This document shows, piece by piece, positions 1 to 11,094 of a DNA stretch of 64,000 bases (the stretch's first letter is position 1; every line of letters starts with the position of its first letter). Made by a program: the position numbers and the translations under genes. This DNA comes from Hirudinaria manillensis (Eukaryota > Annelida > Clitellata > Hirudinida > Hirudinidae). The notes beneath the pieces are model-generated. The model did not search any database, had not been told where the DNA came from, and worked only from the letters and a program-made list of their open reading frames with translations. The stretch lies in contig CM067530.1 in NCBI GenBank assembly GCA_034509925.1, positions 5,440,001 to 5,504,000 on the forward strand. The letters are read 5' to 3'.

Positions 1-136
1 GCGACAAAGTATTAATCATCATCGCATAAAGCCATTTTATTTCTTTGTCTTTCAAATCTACGTTTTGGTTCTCATTTGAAATCCATTCGATTCCGAATAT
101 ATTCTAACAATTTAGGGTAACAATTAATTTTTATTC

Positions 137-2572
137 TCATGACACAAATATTTGGATCCGGTTTCCATGGTGATCGGTAACATGTGCTGATGTCGTTGAC
201 ATTCCTTTGTATCCAAGTGGGAACATAGTGTCTTCGTTGGACTCGTAAATCCTGTCTTCAAAGGAGTTTCCTGCAGGAATCGATGGAAGACCTTCTTATT
301 TTCTTGAACTTAATAATCCAAGGACGCTGTTAAACTGTGATTATTAAATAATAATAATAATAATAATAATATAAAAAAAAATTTTAAAACTGAAGCGTTA
401 TTATTATAATTAGTAAACATTTAAATATTTAAATTGTTGAACAATAACAAGTATAACTGACATGTTCATTTACGCTTTAATGTTGTATCGAATGTGGGCA
501 GCTGTCATAATTTCATTTGAGAGTCCATTTCATTTAAGCTTGTTGAAGTTTACGAGACACAGGTGTTAAATTTTTATTTCCAAGTTTTAATGGAATTATT
601 AATTTCTTCGTTCATCAAGAAAACTGATCAACAAGAATTGACCAAATAAGAGAAATATGTGAAAAATATGTGAAAAATATGTGAACAAAGATTAAGGGTT
701 TTATTTTAGATTAATGTTAGATGTTAATGACCAAGTTAAGGTAGACGTTTATGTAAGGTTAGAGTTGTAAAACAATAAGTAAACTTGATAATCAGATGCA
801 AAATAAGTCCAAAACACAATTATCTAAAAGTCAGAATCACCTAATCACGGGAAGGACGCTAATGAAATTTAAAAAAATAGCGAAACGGTTTGTATTTCCT
901 GGTGAATTCCATCGGAAGTCATCTGAATAAAAAAATTATTTGACACCACTTTCGTGTCACCAACAATCATTTCCAATGTGGGATGCAGCCTTTCGAAGAG
1001 AAGACAATGCACTTTGTTTTGTCCAAATTATATTTAAAAAATAAAATGCTCATAAATAAAGAAAAATTAAATCCGTTCTCAGATACTTATGCCCCTGCAC
1101 GTCTGAAAACATCGAAAAATTAGTTGGATTCGTTTGGATTCGCATTAACTTAGCTGAATAAATACAGAAACAGCAATAAGAAATCTTATTATATTCTTTA
1201 AATAATAATAATAATCTTTATCGTTAAATGATATTCCACAATGCTGGTGAAATCTAATTAATAACTTAACGTACAATTATTTGTATATATTATTTTTATT
1301 CGCAGTTATGTAGAATCAATTCAACTGTACAAGATGGGGAATAACAAATAATTACGAAGCACCGTGTGTTTATATTAAACATTTCATCGACTGGTTCGAG
1401 TTCATTCAAATTTACGTAAATAATTGTAATATTTAATTTCTTAATTCAATTAATTCTCATTGCGTAAATCAATCGCTTAATAAATTATTTCAATGGTGCT
1501 TATCAATGTTTTACTCAAAAAGCAGAAGCAGTTCTCAATTCATTTGTTCCGATTGGAATCGTTTTGATCAAATCGCACCAAGAAATGTTTGTGCTTCGAG
1601 TGCAGCCTTTACATGGTTCATGTCCCTATAACCATGTAACCCCCCATTTCACAGCACAAGGCTTTTGTTTCTAAACATCTTTTAACAGAGATGAAAAGTT
1701 GGATTTTTTTCAGAGATTTTTATTAAAATTTCAAGTAGAAACTGCAGGCACGTGCAAGGTTAGCCATTTTCTGATTAAAAATTTAATCATCTGCCTTCAT
1801 GACACTTTGAAATAAGGTGAATAGAGACGGATGTTCAAATCATGGTTAATAGAAATTCTTAAAACATGCAGATGTCCTTCAAAACATATTCGGAGGACAT
1901 TTCAACCTAGGATTACGTTTCTTGTGTGCATCTTAAAATTATCAATAATGGTGCCCAATTAGCTCCATTCCTCACAAAACATTTTTTTAGCGGACGTTCA
2001 TTCAACAAATGATACTCATTTTAATTAATTTTTTTTTAATTCCCCAAAAAAACATTTAAAGTCTGAATGGATATGGAATTTGATGAGTTCTTAAACAAAG
2101 CTTGAACAAAAATACAAATTGAAACATTAAAAATATTCAAAAGATGTCCTTCCTGCAGACTCAACTCTGATCATCTCGTTCAACAAACAGTAATATCTCG
2201 CGATGTAGCAATGAATTTCAGGTTATGCAGTCTTTTTTTTGTAACATTACGTTTGTCTCCAAACATCTTTTCAATAATAAATAACAAAATAATAATAAAT
2301 AATAATATGATATGAACGATAATGATAGAAATAGTGAACATTCAAGTCCAAAATGAAACGGAAATCAATTTTAATAACAAAACACTACTAAGCAAGTATT
2401 TTTCTGTCCTCTGGTATCTATTTTGATGTGTAAAATTGAGCAATATTATCTGAAAAGGATTCAGGATTATACCCAGACGGACTCCCTAAAACCACCTATG
2501 GAATCTTTTGGTCGAATTGCTGCATGAAATGTATGCGTTCGTGCAGTGTTTCCGTAGTTCTTGGCAGATGTT
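137..2572 (-). CDS. Candidate 3' exons of an unidentified gene
   Basis: Two stretches read like coding exons on the minus strand. The left one (137-291) follows an AG acceptor, stays open for 51 codons and stops with TGA at 137-139. It has ordinary composition, including LGYKGMSTTSAHV and ending GNRIQIFVS. The right one (2496-2572) lies between an AG acceptor and a GTGGTT donor and reads TSAKNYGNTARTHTFHAA followed by IRPKDSI. The two join in phase across one glycine codon (G|GT). I do not recognise the protein and found no upstream start. A second frame is also open across the left exon, so this is a weak model. The roughly 2.2 kb between the exons and the DNA up to 3503 show nothing else I can support. 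Confidence 0.22.
347..370. repeat. (AAT)n microsatellite
   Basis: Eight tandem AAT units in AT-rich non-coding sequence. Confidence 0.8.
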
Positions 2573-3503
2573 CTGATCGAAAGTAACTCCCTTGTAACTA
2601 AAGTTACTGGCTTCGTTACATTGTTATATGATTCCACTGTAGCTCTATAATAGAAACTAGATTGACAAGGAAGCCACTGCTAGAATTTCGAGCCATATCC
2701 AGCAACTGACACAATTTACTTCAACAATTTAGAGTTCGATTTTATTCACAATCCATTTCGGTGACAACTTTGTTTTTCAAAGATTATTCAAATAATGATT
2801 TCAAATCACGATTCATACCTGGCGATGGCTGTTATTTAGCATCCATGTTCAGCGCATCAACATTTATTGAACTCTTTCTGCGTATTATGATGGGCGGGGC
2901 GACACAGCTGGCCTTTATTTTTAATTTCGCAACGAAGTTTTCAACAACTCGTTTTTATTTACAAAACAAATGTACATCACTTTGGAGAGATTTTTACATT
3001 CCACCGCCCGGTATCGATAAAGTTGATGCCAAACACAATTTAAAAAACGCGCCGTAATCTAACTGGAAGTAATCACCAAATTAATTTATGAATAATCACA
3101 TCTGCTACATTTAATTGTCATTAACCTTTTTAACAAACCACAAAAACTTATTGTACACACTGTAACGTCACACAAAGGTTTGCATCTGTAAAGTTTTAAC
3201 TATGGATACAAGTTAATGCAATCTGTTACATATTGGAGTCTTGACATTCAGCAAATAAAACAGAATTTCATTTCGAATCAGTCTGAAGTTGATTAAAAAC
3301 ATTCACTTAGCAAAAATTGATGCTTCAGGAAATATTTCATCGAAAACATAAAACAAAGACAATGTTATGTTGTTTATCTGAGTCAAAATGAAATGTAACC
3401 TTATCAACATTACATTGGCAACATAAATATAAATTCAAACTGTTAGTAGCTATAAAAACATAATCGAGAAATTAAGAAACTGTCAGTTGCCGTTATTTAA
3501 AAA

Positions 3504-4327
3504 TCAATCTTTCAGCTTTTTGCGACTTTCTTGGGACAGAAGAGCATCTACTTGGCTATCGACAACAGAAAGGGCAATGCCAAGTTGAGCAGCATAGTAA
3601 GTTGTCATAATTAGCTGGTGGGAATAAGGCACGGGAGCATAGAACACATTGAAACCAAGCACTGTGTCTGAAACTGCAAACAACAAGGCACCAGCACAAC
3701 TGCATAACTTTGTCCAGGTCCACAAATCATCAAAGAATCTGACTTTCGAAACTGCTCTCCAGACCATAACTCCAATGAGGAACATGTACATAGCCACAAA
3801 ATAAACCATGCAGCCTTTAAGTCCTTGGTAGAGGAAAGAATAAATTAAAGCACTCAAGCCAACAAAGACCATGCCTGCAGGAATATTCAGGGGCTTGAAT
3901 CCAAGGGCCATCGTGTAGAACACTTGACCCAGGCCAAACATGCACATGGAATGCACAAAATATCCTGCACTTTTCCAAACCATGAAAGCATCACCGATGC
4001 AGCAAAATATTAAACCGATCAGAACGTTTCTTGAATACGAATAATATTCTGAAAAACTCATGCCATGCAGGAGAACGAAAATAATCAGTGAAATGATTGG
4101 CAGGCATTTGATGACACAATAAAATATGGATTCCATCTTGGATGCGTCCGAGAACAAAACGAAATATATTGCACACGTTTTGAAAAACGGCACCAGTTTT
4201 GGTCCCACGCTTTTGAGCTACAAAAGTTAAAAAAAAATTAATTGTTAAACAAATTAAACCACTGCACAAATTAAACAAAAAAACAATCACTTACGACTTG
4301 CAACGGTTTGTTTCTTTCTCTCAACAT
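3504..4327 (-). CDS. TMEM86: Lysoplasmalogenase-like TMEM86 protein
   Basis: A YhhN/TMEM86-family integral membrane protein. Characterised members hydrolyse the vinyl-ether bond of lysoplasmalogens in the endoplasmic reticulum membrane. The model has two exons, 4295-4327 and 3504-4217, joined in phase (QV|LKS), giving 248 residues, close to the usual 220-250. The family signature GPKLVPFFKT follows the short N-terminus, and several hydrophobic segments run the length of the protein. The conserved stretches GDAFMVW, GYFVHSMCMF, FAVSDTVLGFN and PVPYSHQLIMTTYY match vertebrate TMEM86A/B. The acidic residues in GDAF and SDT belong to the conserved core. I chose the ATG at 4325-4327 because the family has only a short leader before GPKLVPF. 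The frame stays open upstream to about 4537, so a longer N-terminus is possible. The family identity is secure; A or B type cannot be assigned. Confidence 0.9.
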
Positions 4328-7300
4328 GACTGAGACCTCAAAATCTTGCAACGATTCAACCTTATTTGAAATGATCGCAGAGAGTTCCTCTTGTTTACTT
4401 TGTGAAAATATCCGCTCTACGTCATCTCTATAAATACACCATTTATATGCAAATGAGTCAATTGATAGCAAATGCTCGTAAATTCGCAATATACCAATCC
4501 AAATAAACCCTAAACAAAGAATAACTTTAATTTGCAATTTTATATTTAATTAGAAGTTTAATAGCAAAAAAAAAATTAACCTTAAATTTGTTTGACCTTC
4601 ACTAAAGCCAAAATAAGGTCGGTGCTAAATATCGATATTAATCAACTTCCGAAATCAAAATCTGAAATACTACTCCACATAGACTCATGCTAACCTCGTT
4701 TAATATACTGCTTTCTGACCCGCATCTGCGAAACAAGCAAGTTGCACAATAGCAAAATTCTGCAATGTGGCTCTATAATATAGAGTCTCTAAAAACAAGT
4801 CAACTAGCAATTTGACTCTAAACCAATTACGCAAAGGCCTCATTAACATAAAGAAGAAATTCAGCAAAATATTTCAATTTAGAATTGCTCGAAGATCATT
4901 ATTTGGAAATTTAACAATTGGAAATAATTCTAGGTCATAGTGCACCATTTATGCACAGCTGAAGAATGCTGAATTGTGTTATCGCATAGGTAATTAATTT
5001 TGGAAGGTCAATTTATGTGCTGCACGAAAATAAAATTAATCAAAGATATGTTCGTTCAGATCACAAAAAAACCCCAAAATGGTTAGATAACCTCTAAGAC
5101 ACTCGTGCTGCACAGGGGCGCTGAGAATTAGGAAGTGTCGAATCACACGTGAACGAGCTATGTTTGCAGCTGAAAGATAGTTATTGGAGACTGCTCTAAT
5201 GGTCTTTATTTTTTTTTTCAATAATTTTATTATATAATAAATTGTACTGTTTAATGAAATAGTTAACTGAACATGAAAAGCAGATATTTCAAATCGCTTT
5301 GATAGCGTAGTAAATATTTTCAACAGAATCTATGGAAATTTAATGCATTTCTTTAACTCTCTGATGCAAGTATATTACATGTAATAACACTGATACGAAC
5401 AATCTTCTAGATTGAAAATAGCAAGGTTCAACTATCCCGGATAGATCCCTTGTTCTACAAACACTTGTAAACAGAGGTGGTCCCGAAGCTAAATCAAATC
5501 AGGTTTCCCGCTCAATTTAATTGGCTCATAAAGCTCATTTGTCATTTTCCTTCTTTTCGACCCATCTTGTGAACTTGTCACGAGTGAATAACTTAAGAAG
5601 CAACTACTCATCTTATCTACGTCCCCCTGCTTAATCTTCAAAAGAAATACTTAGGTATTGCCCTACCATGATGAACCCATCTTTAGAAAATCCAAAAGTC
5701 CATCAAATAAAATACTTTCGGGCAGGTATTTGTACGACCATAATGTGCTCCCATAACTATTTCATAAATTCATTTCAGTACCTCCAGCTTCACATCCTTA
5801 CGAGTTCAGACAAGTCCCAAAAATATAAACCTCCTTTCTCCAAATTCAACACTTATCATAGATCAATGCTTAGGCCCCAATTTATATAGTAAAATTTCTA
5901 TTGAACTCAACGATCTAGTTGCTAGATTCTATCTATTCTATATACGCTTTCAAATAACACTTCAAAAATTTCATAATCGAACATATCAACAAACAATGAC
6001 ATCAGTATAGACATATCCGACAAATTCAAGATAAATTTACTTATTATATGATAGTAATTATGATAATAACTATGTAATTTACCTAGTAAACAGGTTGACT
6101 ACCTAGCGGGATTAAAATCCCTTCTGGCCATTTTTGGTCTGCCCTGCAGATAATTTAAAATTATTTAATAATTATTAGTCCTATCCACCCCTTCTACCGA
6201 AAACTACTTCGCTTGTCAATATCTGAACGTCGGTCTTGATAAGATAAATTTTGAATTTTTGAGGATTCACGGAAAAGATAGTATCGGAGATATTACCAAA
6301 AGCAAACATCTTACAAACGAAACAATAAGTTAGATTAAAATATAATAATTATAGTTGTTTTAAAAATTTATCAGTAACGAAGTCTAGACCTGTTAAGAAT
6401 GTACCTCCAATTTGCTTAAAACTGGATTTTTACTAAGAATTGATTAAGTCAGACTGTTCGTGACCAAATGCCTGTAAGGCCTCACCAACCCGAGGACTTA
6501 CTAGAACCTGGGAGCCGAGTGTCTTTAGAAACCAGCTCGTCTTGAAAGAATTCCAGTTGGCTTGCCGCGACTTGAAACGACTTAATTACCAAAATAAAAT
6601 TTTAATAGCTTCTTTAGTTTGAATCAACGGTCATTTTATATAATATAAAAGTGAAGTTGCAAAGTGCAAAAAGCTTTTCCTGTTGCAGATCTAAAACATT
6701 TATGCTAGGAAGAAGGACGGAATTTGAAGAAATGAGAAAATGTTTAAAACTGGAGAAGTCAGGGCTGAGCATGTAAGCATACATTATAATGTATGAAAAT
6801 ATTTAATTAAAGGTTGAATTCACCTCCGTCCAGAGATCCGTTACTGCTCCTTGCCCCGTTTATAAATATGGAAAATTATTGAATATGCATTGTTCAATTT
6901 TCCCTCGCAATTTGCGTTCTTGTATATAAATCCGATATTAAAAAATAAACCGTATAGTAAAGGAAGTAATATTTCCAAAAAAATATATACAAAAATGCAC
7001 GCATTTTTATTTGTATTTGACATCACGTAAATGTGGTGATTTGCCTTTCAGCAAATTGACGATTGATTGACCGTCAAGTAAATGTATGTAAAATCAATGA
7101 ACCAAGTGCTGGATAGCATGTCAGTCTTTAGAACGCTGTGAACAGAATCGAAACTGATCCTCGCTCTAAATTCACCAGCGGCTAATTTTCGTCATTTGTT
7201 CAATTTAAGTCTCTGTGGCAGCTGCAACATTAATTCAGCTCGGCCCAGCTACAAATCGGCTCCCAAGTCTAAGGTGTCTTGCACGGCAAACCAGAAAACG

Positions 7301-7692
7301 ATCGACTCAGACTTCAATCAAAATGTCTCACATCTTCGTTGATGCCAGAACCAAATTTTTAACAAAAGCCAAGTCCACATCAAATGTGGTGGCCGGTTTG
7401 AAACGTTACCTGTAGATTATGGCCTCATAGAACACAAACACTTGGCCAAATGGCATTTCCACGGTTGTGTATATACAAACCTATTCCAAAATACAAAAAT
7501 TAACAAGATATCATAAAACCAGGTAGTTTATTTTATTTAAATGCTAACAAAATACATCAAAATCTTAAAGAGCAAATCATCTTTAAATAAAGATGCAAGC
7601 TCCTTAAGCCATGCAAAATGGACAGCAAAGAACTAAATGCATCCCCTGCATAGCAAAAGAGCTCGAATCTTTAAACAAGGTCGTAAACAATA
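4328..7692. other. Intergenic, no gene recognised
   Basis: AT-rich DNA between the 5' end of TMEM86 and the 3' end of ARGLU1. Short open frames here have no recognisable motifs, no paired splice sites and skewed composition. No RNA gene or element boundary is evident. Confidence 0.5.
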
Positions 7693-9885
7693 TCACGTCG
7701 CCTTTCCCAGGGAAAAAGAGAGTTTTGGTCGGGCATTTTTCTTATTTAAAACAATATCTTGCTCCTGTTTGGCACGCCTCCTTTCACTGTCTTCTATCCT
7801 CTGGCGTTCCTCTATGATTTTCCTCTGGTCTTCGACTAGCTTCAACTGATCTTCGGCCTTAAATGAAAAACGGATGTCAAATACGGATTCGACAAACCAC
7901 GGAATGAAAGTCTAACCAGTTTCCGTTGAGCTTCTTGAATTTTTCTATTATTTTCCTCCATAATTCTTTCTAATTCTTCCCTTTTACGCCTCTCTTCTTC
8001 CTACAAGCACGGTTGAAATGCGTGTTAATTAAGCAATACAAAGTTCACACGAGAAGGCATAGAAAGCGATTTCTAGCGATCCTCCGTGCAACGCCAATCG
8101 GGCCGAAGCTTCGAAAAACCCGGCCAAAAGATGATACGAGGCAAAACGGCAGCAAGCATTCACTCGTGACAATCTGGAGAGCATTTACTCGGTCACTCAT
8201 CAGTAAATATATAAGAAGCACTTCCAAGGAATACTTGCTCAACCATCTTCCTTAAACCATTTCAGTGAGATAAAACTGCAATATAAAAACTTTCTGGCAA
8301 CTTTATCACCTAATCAAGTATAAAAATTTAATTTATTCAGTTAAGAATCAACGAGGCCTGCTTATTAAACGTGACGGGCACAAATTGTCAAATTCTTATG
8401 TCGTTTGCTGAAACGTGACACAAAGCCCGATTTGACAATTTTATTGAGAATTAAATTCATTGCAATTAGTAAAAGTGTTCTACAACGAACGACCTGAAAG
8501 CAAATCGTTATCAGTAAATCCGAGATTATGAGGGTCGTGCAAATGCAGCTAAAGAATGATATAAACTTTACCTCTTTTTGACGTTGAGATTCAATTTCTT
8601 CTTGCCTCTGCCTTTCGAATTCCTCGAGCATCTGCTTCTCGAGCAGAACCTTCGCCTCCTCCACCCTCCTCAGCACCTCTCGATCGATCTCATCCTTCCT
8701 TCTCATCAGTTCTTCCTCGACCCGTTTAGACACCAGCTCTTCTACCCTTCGAGCCACTTCGTCTTCGATGTACTTTTCTTCCATTTCTTTTTGCCGACTG
8801 AATGCAAAACGTTTCGAATTAGACGTGAATTTCTCGGATTTTAAAGACCGAAATTTATTCTTAGTTAAAAAAAAAATTCACCTCAGTCTCTGCTTTTCGG
8901 ATTCCAACCACTTCCTTTCCTCGTCTCGTTTCCGAGCCTCTTCGATCCTCAAATTGATATTTGTATCACTGTCTGTGTCGCTACTGCTGCTGACAGTTAT
9001 GGCTTTGTATTTTCTACAACAACAATAAATTGGAATAACAAAATTGACAGCATTTTGGGTTTCAAACAAACATGCTCTTATGACTCCCTGCTCTCCTCTG
9101 CAAGTCACAACTGATCTGTAACTCAACCTGTTTTAAAAACTAGGCTTGTTCATTAACTATGACCCCAAAATTGCTTTTGTTGTCAAATATGCAGTGAGTC
9201 GGTGACGTTGGATTTGTCTTCCATTTTTTAATCGAATGGAATCACGTTATTTTCGAGCCATGTTTATGTAAGCAAAATTAAAAACAGTTCTAAGTTAGCT
9301 TTTACAGTCTAAAGTTCACATAAAGAAATAATGGTCAAACAAAACTTGGCTGGAATAACAAATTTGTTGGTCATGGCATAAAAGTTTCACTTATTGTAAC
9401 CAGCAAAAATGTTTTTCAAATCAGCATCATAAAGTGTCTAATGTTTTTGGCCTTTATGCTAAACATTTTCTAACAAGAAATTGCCACAAAGCTACGTATT
9501 GTTATCGTCAAAACGGTTTCCATGTTGTAACGTTTATGACAAAATAACGATTCACGACAGGGAATGATCCTGCATGTTGACTCCCACGATCAACAGCCAT
9601 CATCTAAAACTTGGTCTATCAGACATTAGTGATTCATTGGCACATCTTTAAGGTTTTAAGATCCAAAAGTAATCCGTATTCTGAAATTTGATTAATTAAC
9701 TACATAATCTATAAGTCCGGTTCTCCAAACCTTTTATCTCGTGATGATCTGCTTTCGTCATATTTACGGTGTCGGCTTCGACGGTGGGATCCACTATCGG
9801 GCGTAGGAGACCTTGTCCGCAACTTTTTGTGCTTATTTCGACTCCTTTTACTTATAGACCTCGATCTACTACGCGAACGTCCCAT
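7693..9885 (-). CDS. ARGLU1: Arginine and glutamate-rich protein 1
   Basis: A nuclear protein that in vertebrates works as a transcriptional co-activator with Mediator (MED1) and as a splicing regulator. There are five exons: 9731-9885, 8882-9013, 8572-8797, 7917-8000 and 7693-7857. They join in phase to 253 residues, against 273 in human. The N-terminus is an Arg/Ser domain (MGRSRSRSRSISKRSRNK, then RTRSPTPDSGSHRRSRH). The rest is a long charged coiled coil with the hallmark blocks EVARRVEELVSKRVEEELM and REVLRRVEEAKVLLEKQ, followed by REELERIMEENNRKIQEAQ. The C-terminus keeps the conserved ending NARPKLSFSLGKAT. Every boundary has an AG acceptor and GT donor, and the start at 9883-9885 matches the family start. 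It is transcribed in the same direction as TMEM86 but far from it. Assignment is near certain. Confidence 0.95.
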
Positions 9886-10950
9886 GTTTTATGTTAGTTC
9901 GTACAAGATAAAAGATTCAAAGATCACGTCGAAACGCAAACACCGTAGACTCGAGTAATAAAACAAAGAATGTAAAACTAGCTCTTAAAATAGATTTTTA
10001 TACATGTTTTTAATGATGACAGAATAAAGATTTAATAATAAAAATATTCACAAATAACACCATTAAGTTAGAGTTGCGATTAATAAGTAATTCTATCATT
10101 AATCGTATCTTAAAAACCATCAACAATCAACAATCGCAATGTCACTCGTTGTTGTATAAACTATTCAAAAAATTTGATATTTTTTAAATTGTAAATCTTG
10201 AGAAATGGCTTTTGAGTTTTCTGATTTCTTGTTATAATAAAACCAAACTTCTATCAAGACGGGGATTCCTAGACTTAATTAGACTGGTAGGATTTTCATG
10301 AAGTAAGGCAGGTTCCTACATGCTATATTTTGCTCTAAAACACGCAATAGCATCTATTAACGGGGATATGTTTCCATGTACAACAACATTTGGAGGGAAA
10401 GGCTAAAATTTAACGGGGCAACACATTAGATCAAGGATTGGACGCTGAACTGGACGCTGGACCTCTTGGGAAAGTGCGCATAGATTTAATGATTTAATCT
10501 GCCCTGCCAGCTAGGTCCGATAACATTTTTAAATTGGCTTAAATTAGTGATTTGTTTATCCAAATTATTTGGTATTTCAAAGTGGACTGAAATTTTGGAC
10601 GTCGACCCAAATGAGTGAAGGAAGTAAGGAAAGAACCGGGAACATGTAAAAATGGTCACGAGCGAGAGGGGCTGCGCCCGTTTTGTCACGAGTTCCTAAA
10701 TATTTTCGAATTAAACGAATTAACGCACTTTTAAATAACATTTCGGGTCCCTTACATGTAGGTGTTTCAATATTTCACTGACACTGATGGTGTCCAATAA
10801 GTTTGCATCATTTTGCAGCCCCTTCCCACTCTAAAAACAAGCTCTTGAAGCATCCAGGTTTGCAGAAGAGCAGAATTAATGTCCTGATACTTCGCTGACG
10901 TCATCAACCTTATTTTTGACATAAATATCGACATCTCCAGCCGAATTGTA
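9886..10950. other. Intergenic, no gene recognised
   Basis: Sequence between the ARGLU1 start and the 3' end of the LINE. No coding stretch with conserved motifs, and no RNA gene, was seen. The ARGLU1 promoter should lie at the left end, but I cannot point to a specific element. Confidence 0.5.
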
Positions 10951-10951
10951 A

Positions 10952-10982
10952 TTTATTTTATTTATTTATTTATTTATTTATT
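10952..10982. repeat. (TTTA)n tail of the LINE
   Basis: Tandem TTTA units on the plus strand, that is (TAAA)n at the 3' end of the minus-strand LINE. A simple-repeat tail like this is expected where target-primed reverse transcription began. Confidence 0.8.
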
Positions 10983-11094
10983 CAAACTGAAGGGCCCAAT
11001 AGGACCACTAACACAGTTTTCGATTTCCAATTCGAGCAAGGACAAATTGCAATGACAGTATGAGTCAAGGTGGCGATAATGACTACAATGAGAG

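Noticed and set aside
2761-3057. Open frame of 98 codons on the plus strand
   Set aside because: It begins with GTG, has no recognisable motif and no splice context.
8013-8255. Open frames on both strands between ARGLU1 exons 3 and 4
   Set aside because: They lie wholly inside an intron whose flanking exons join in phase to a conserved protein.
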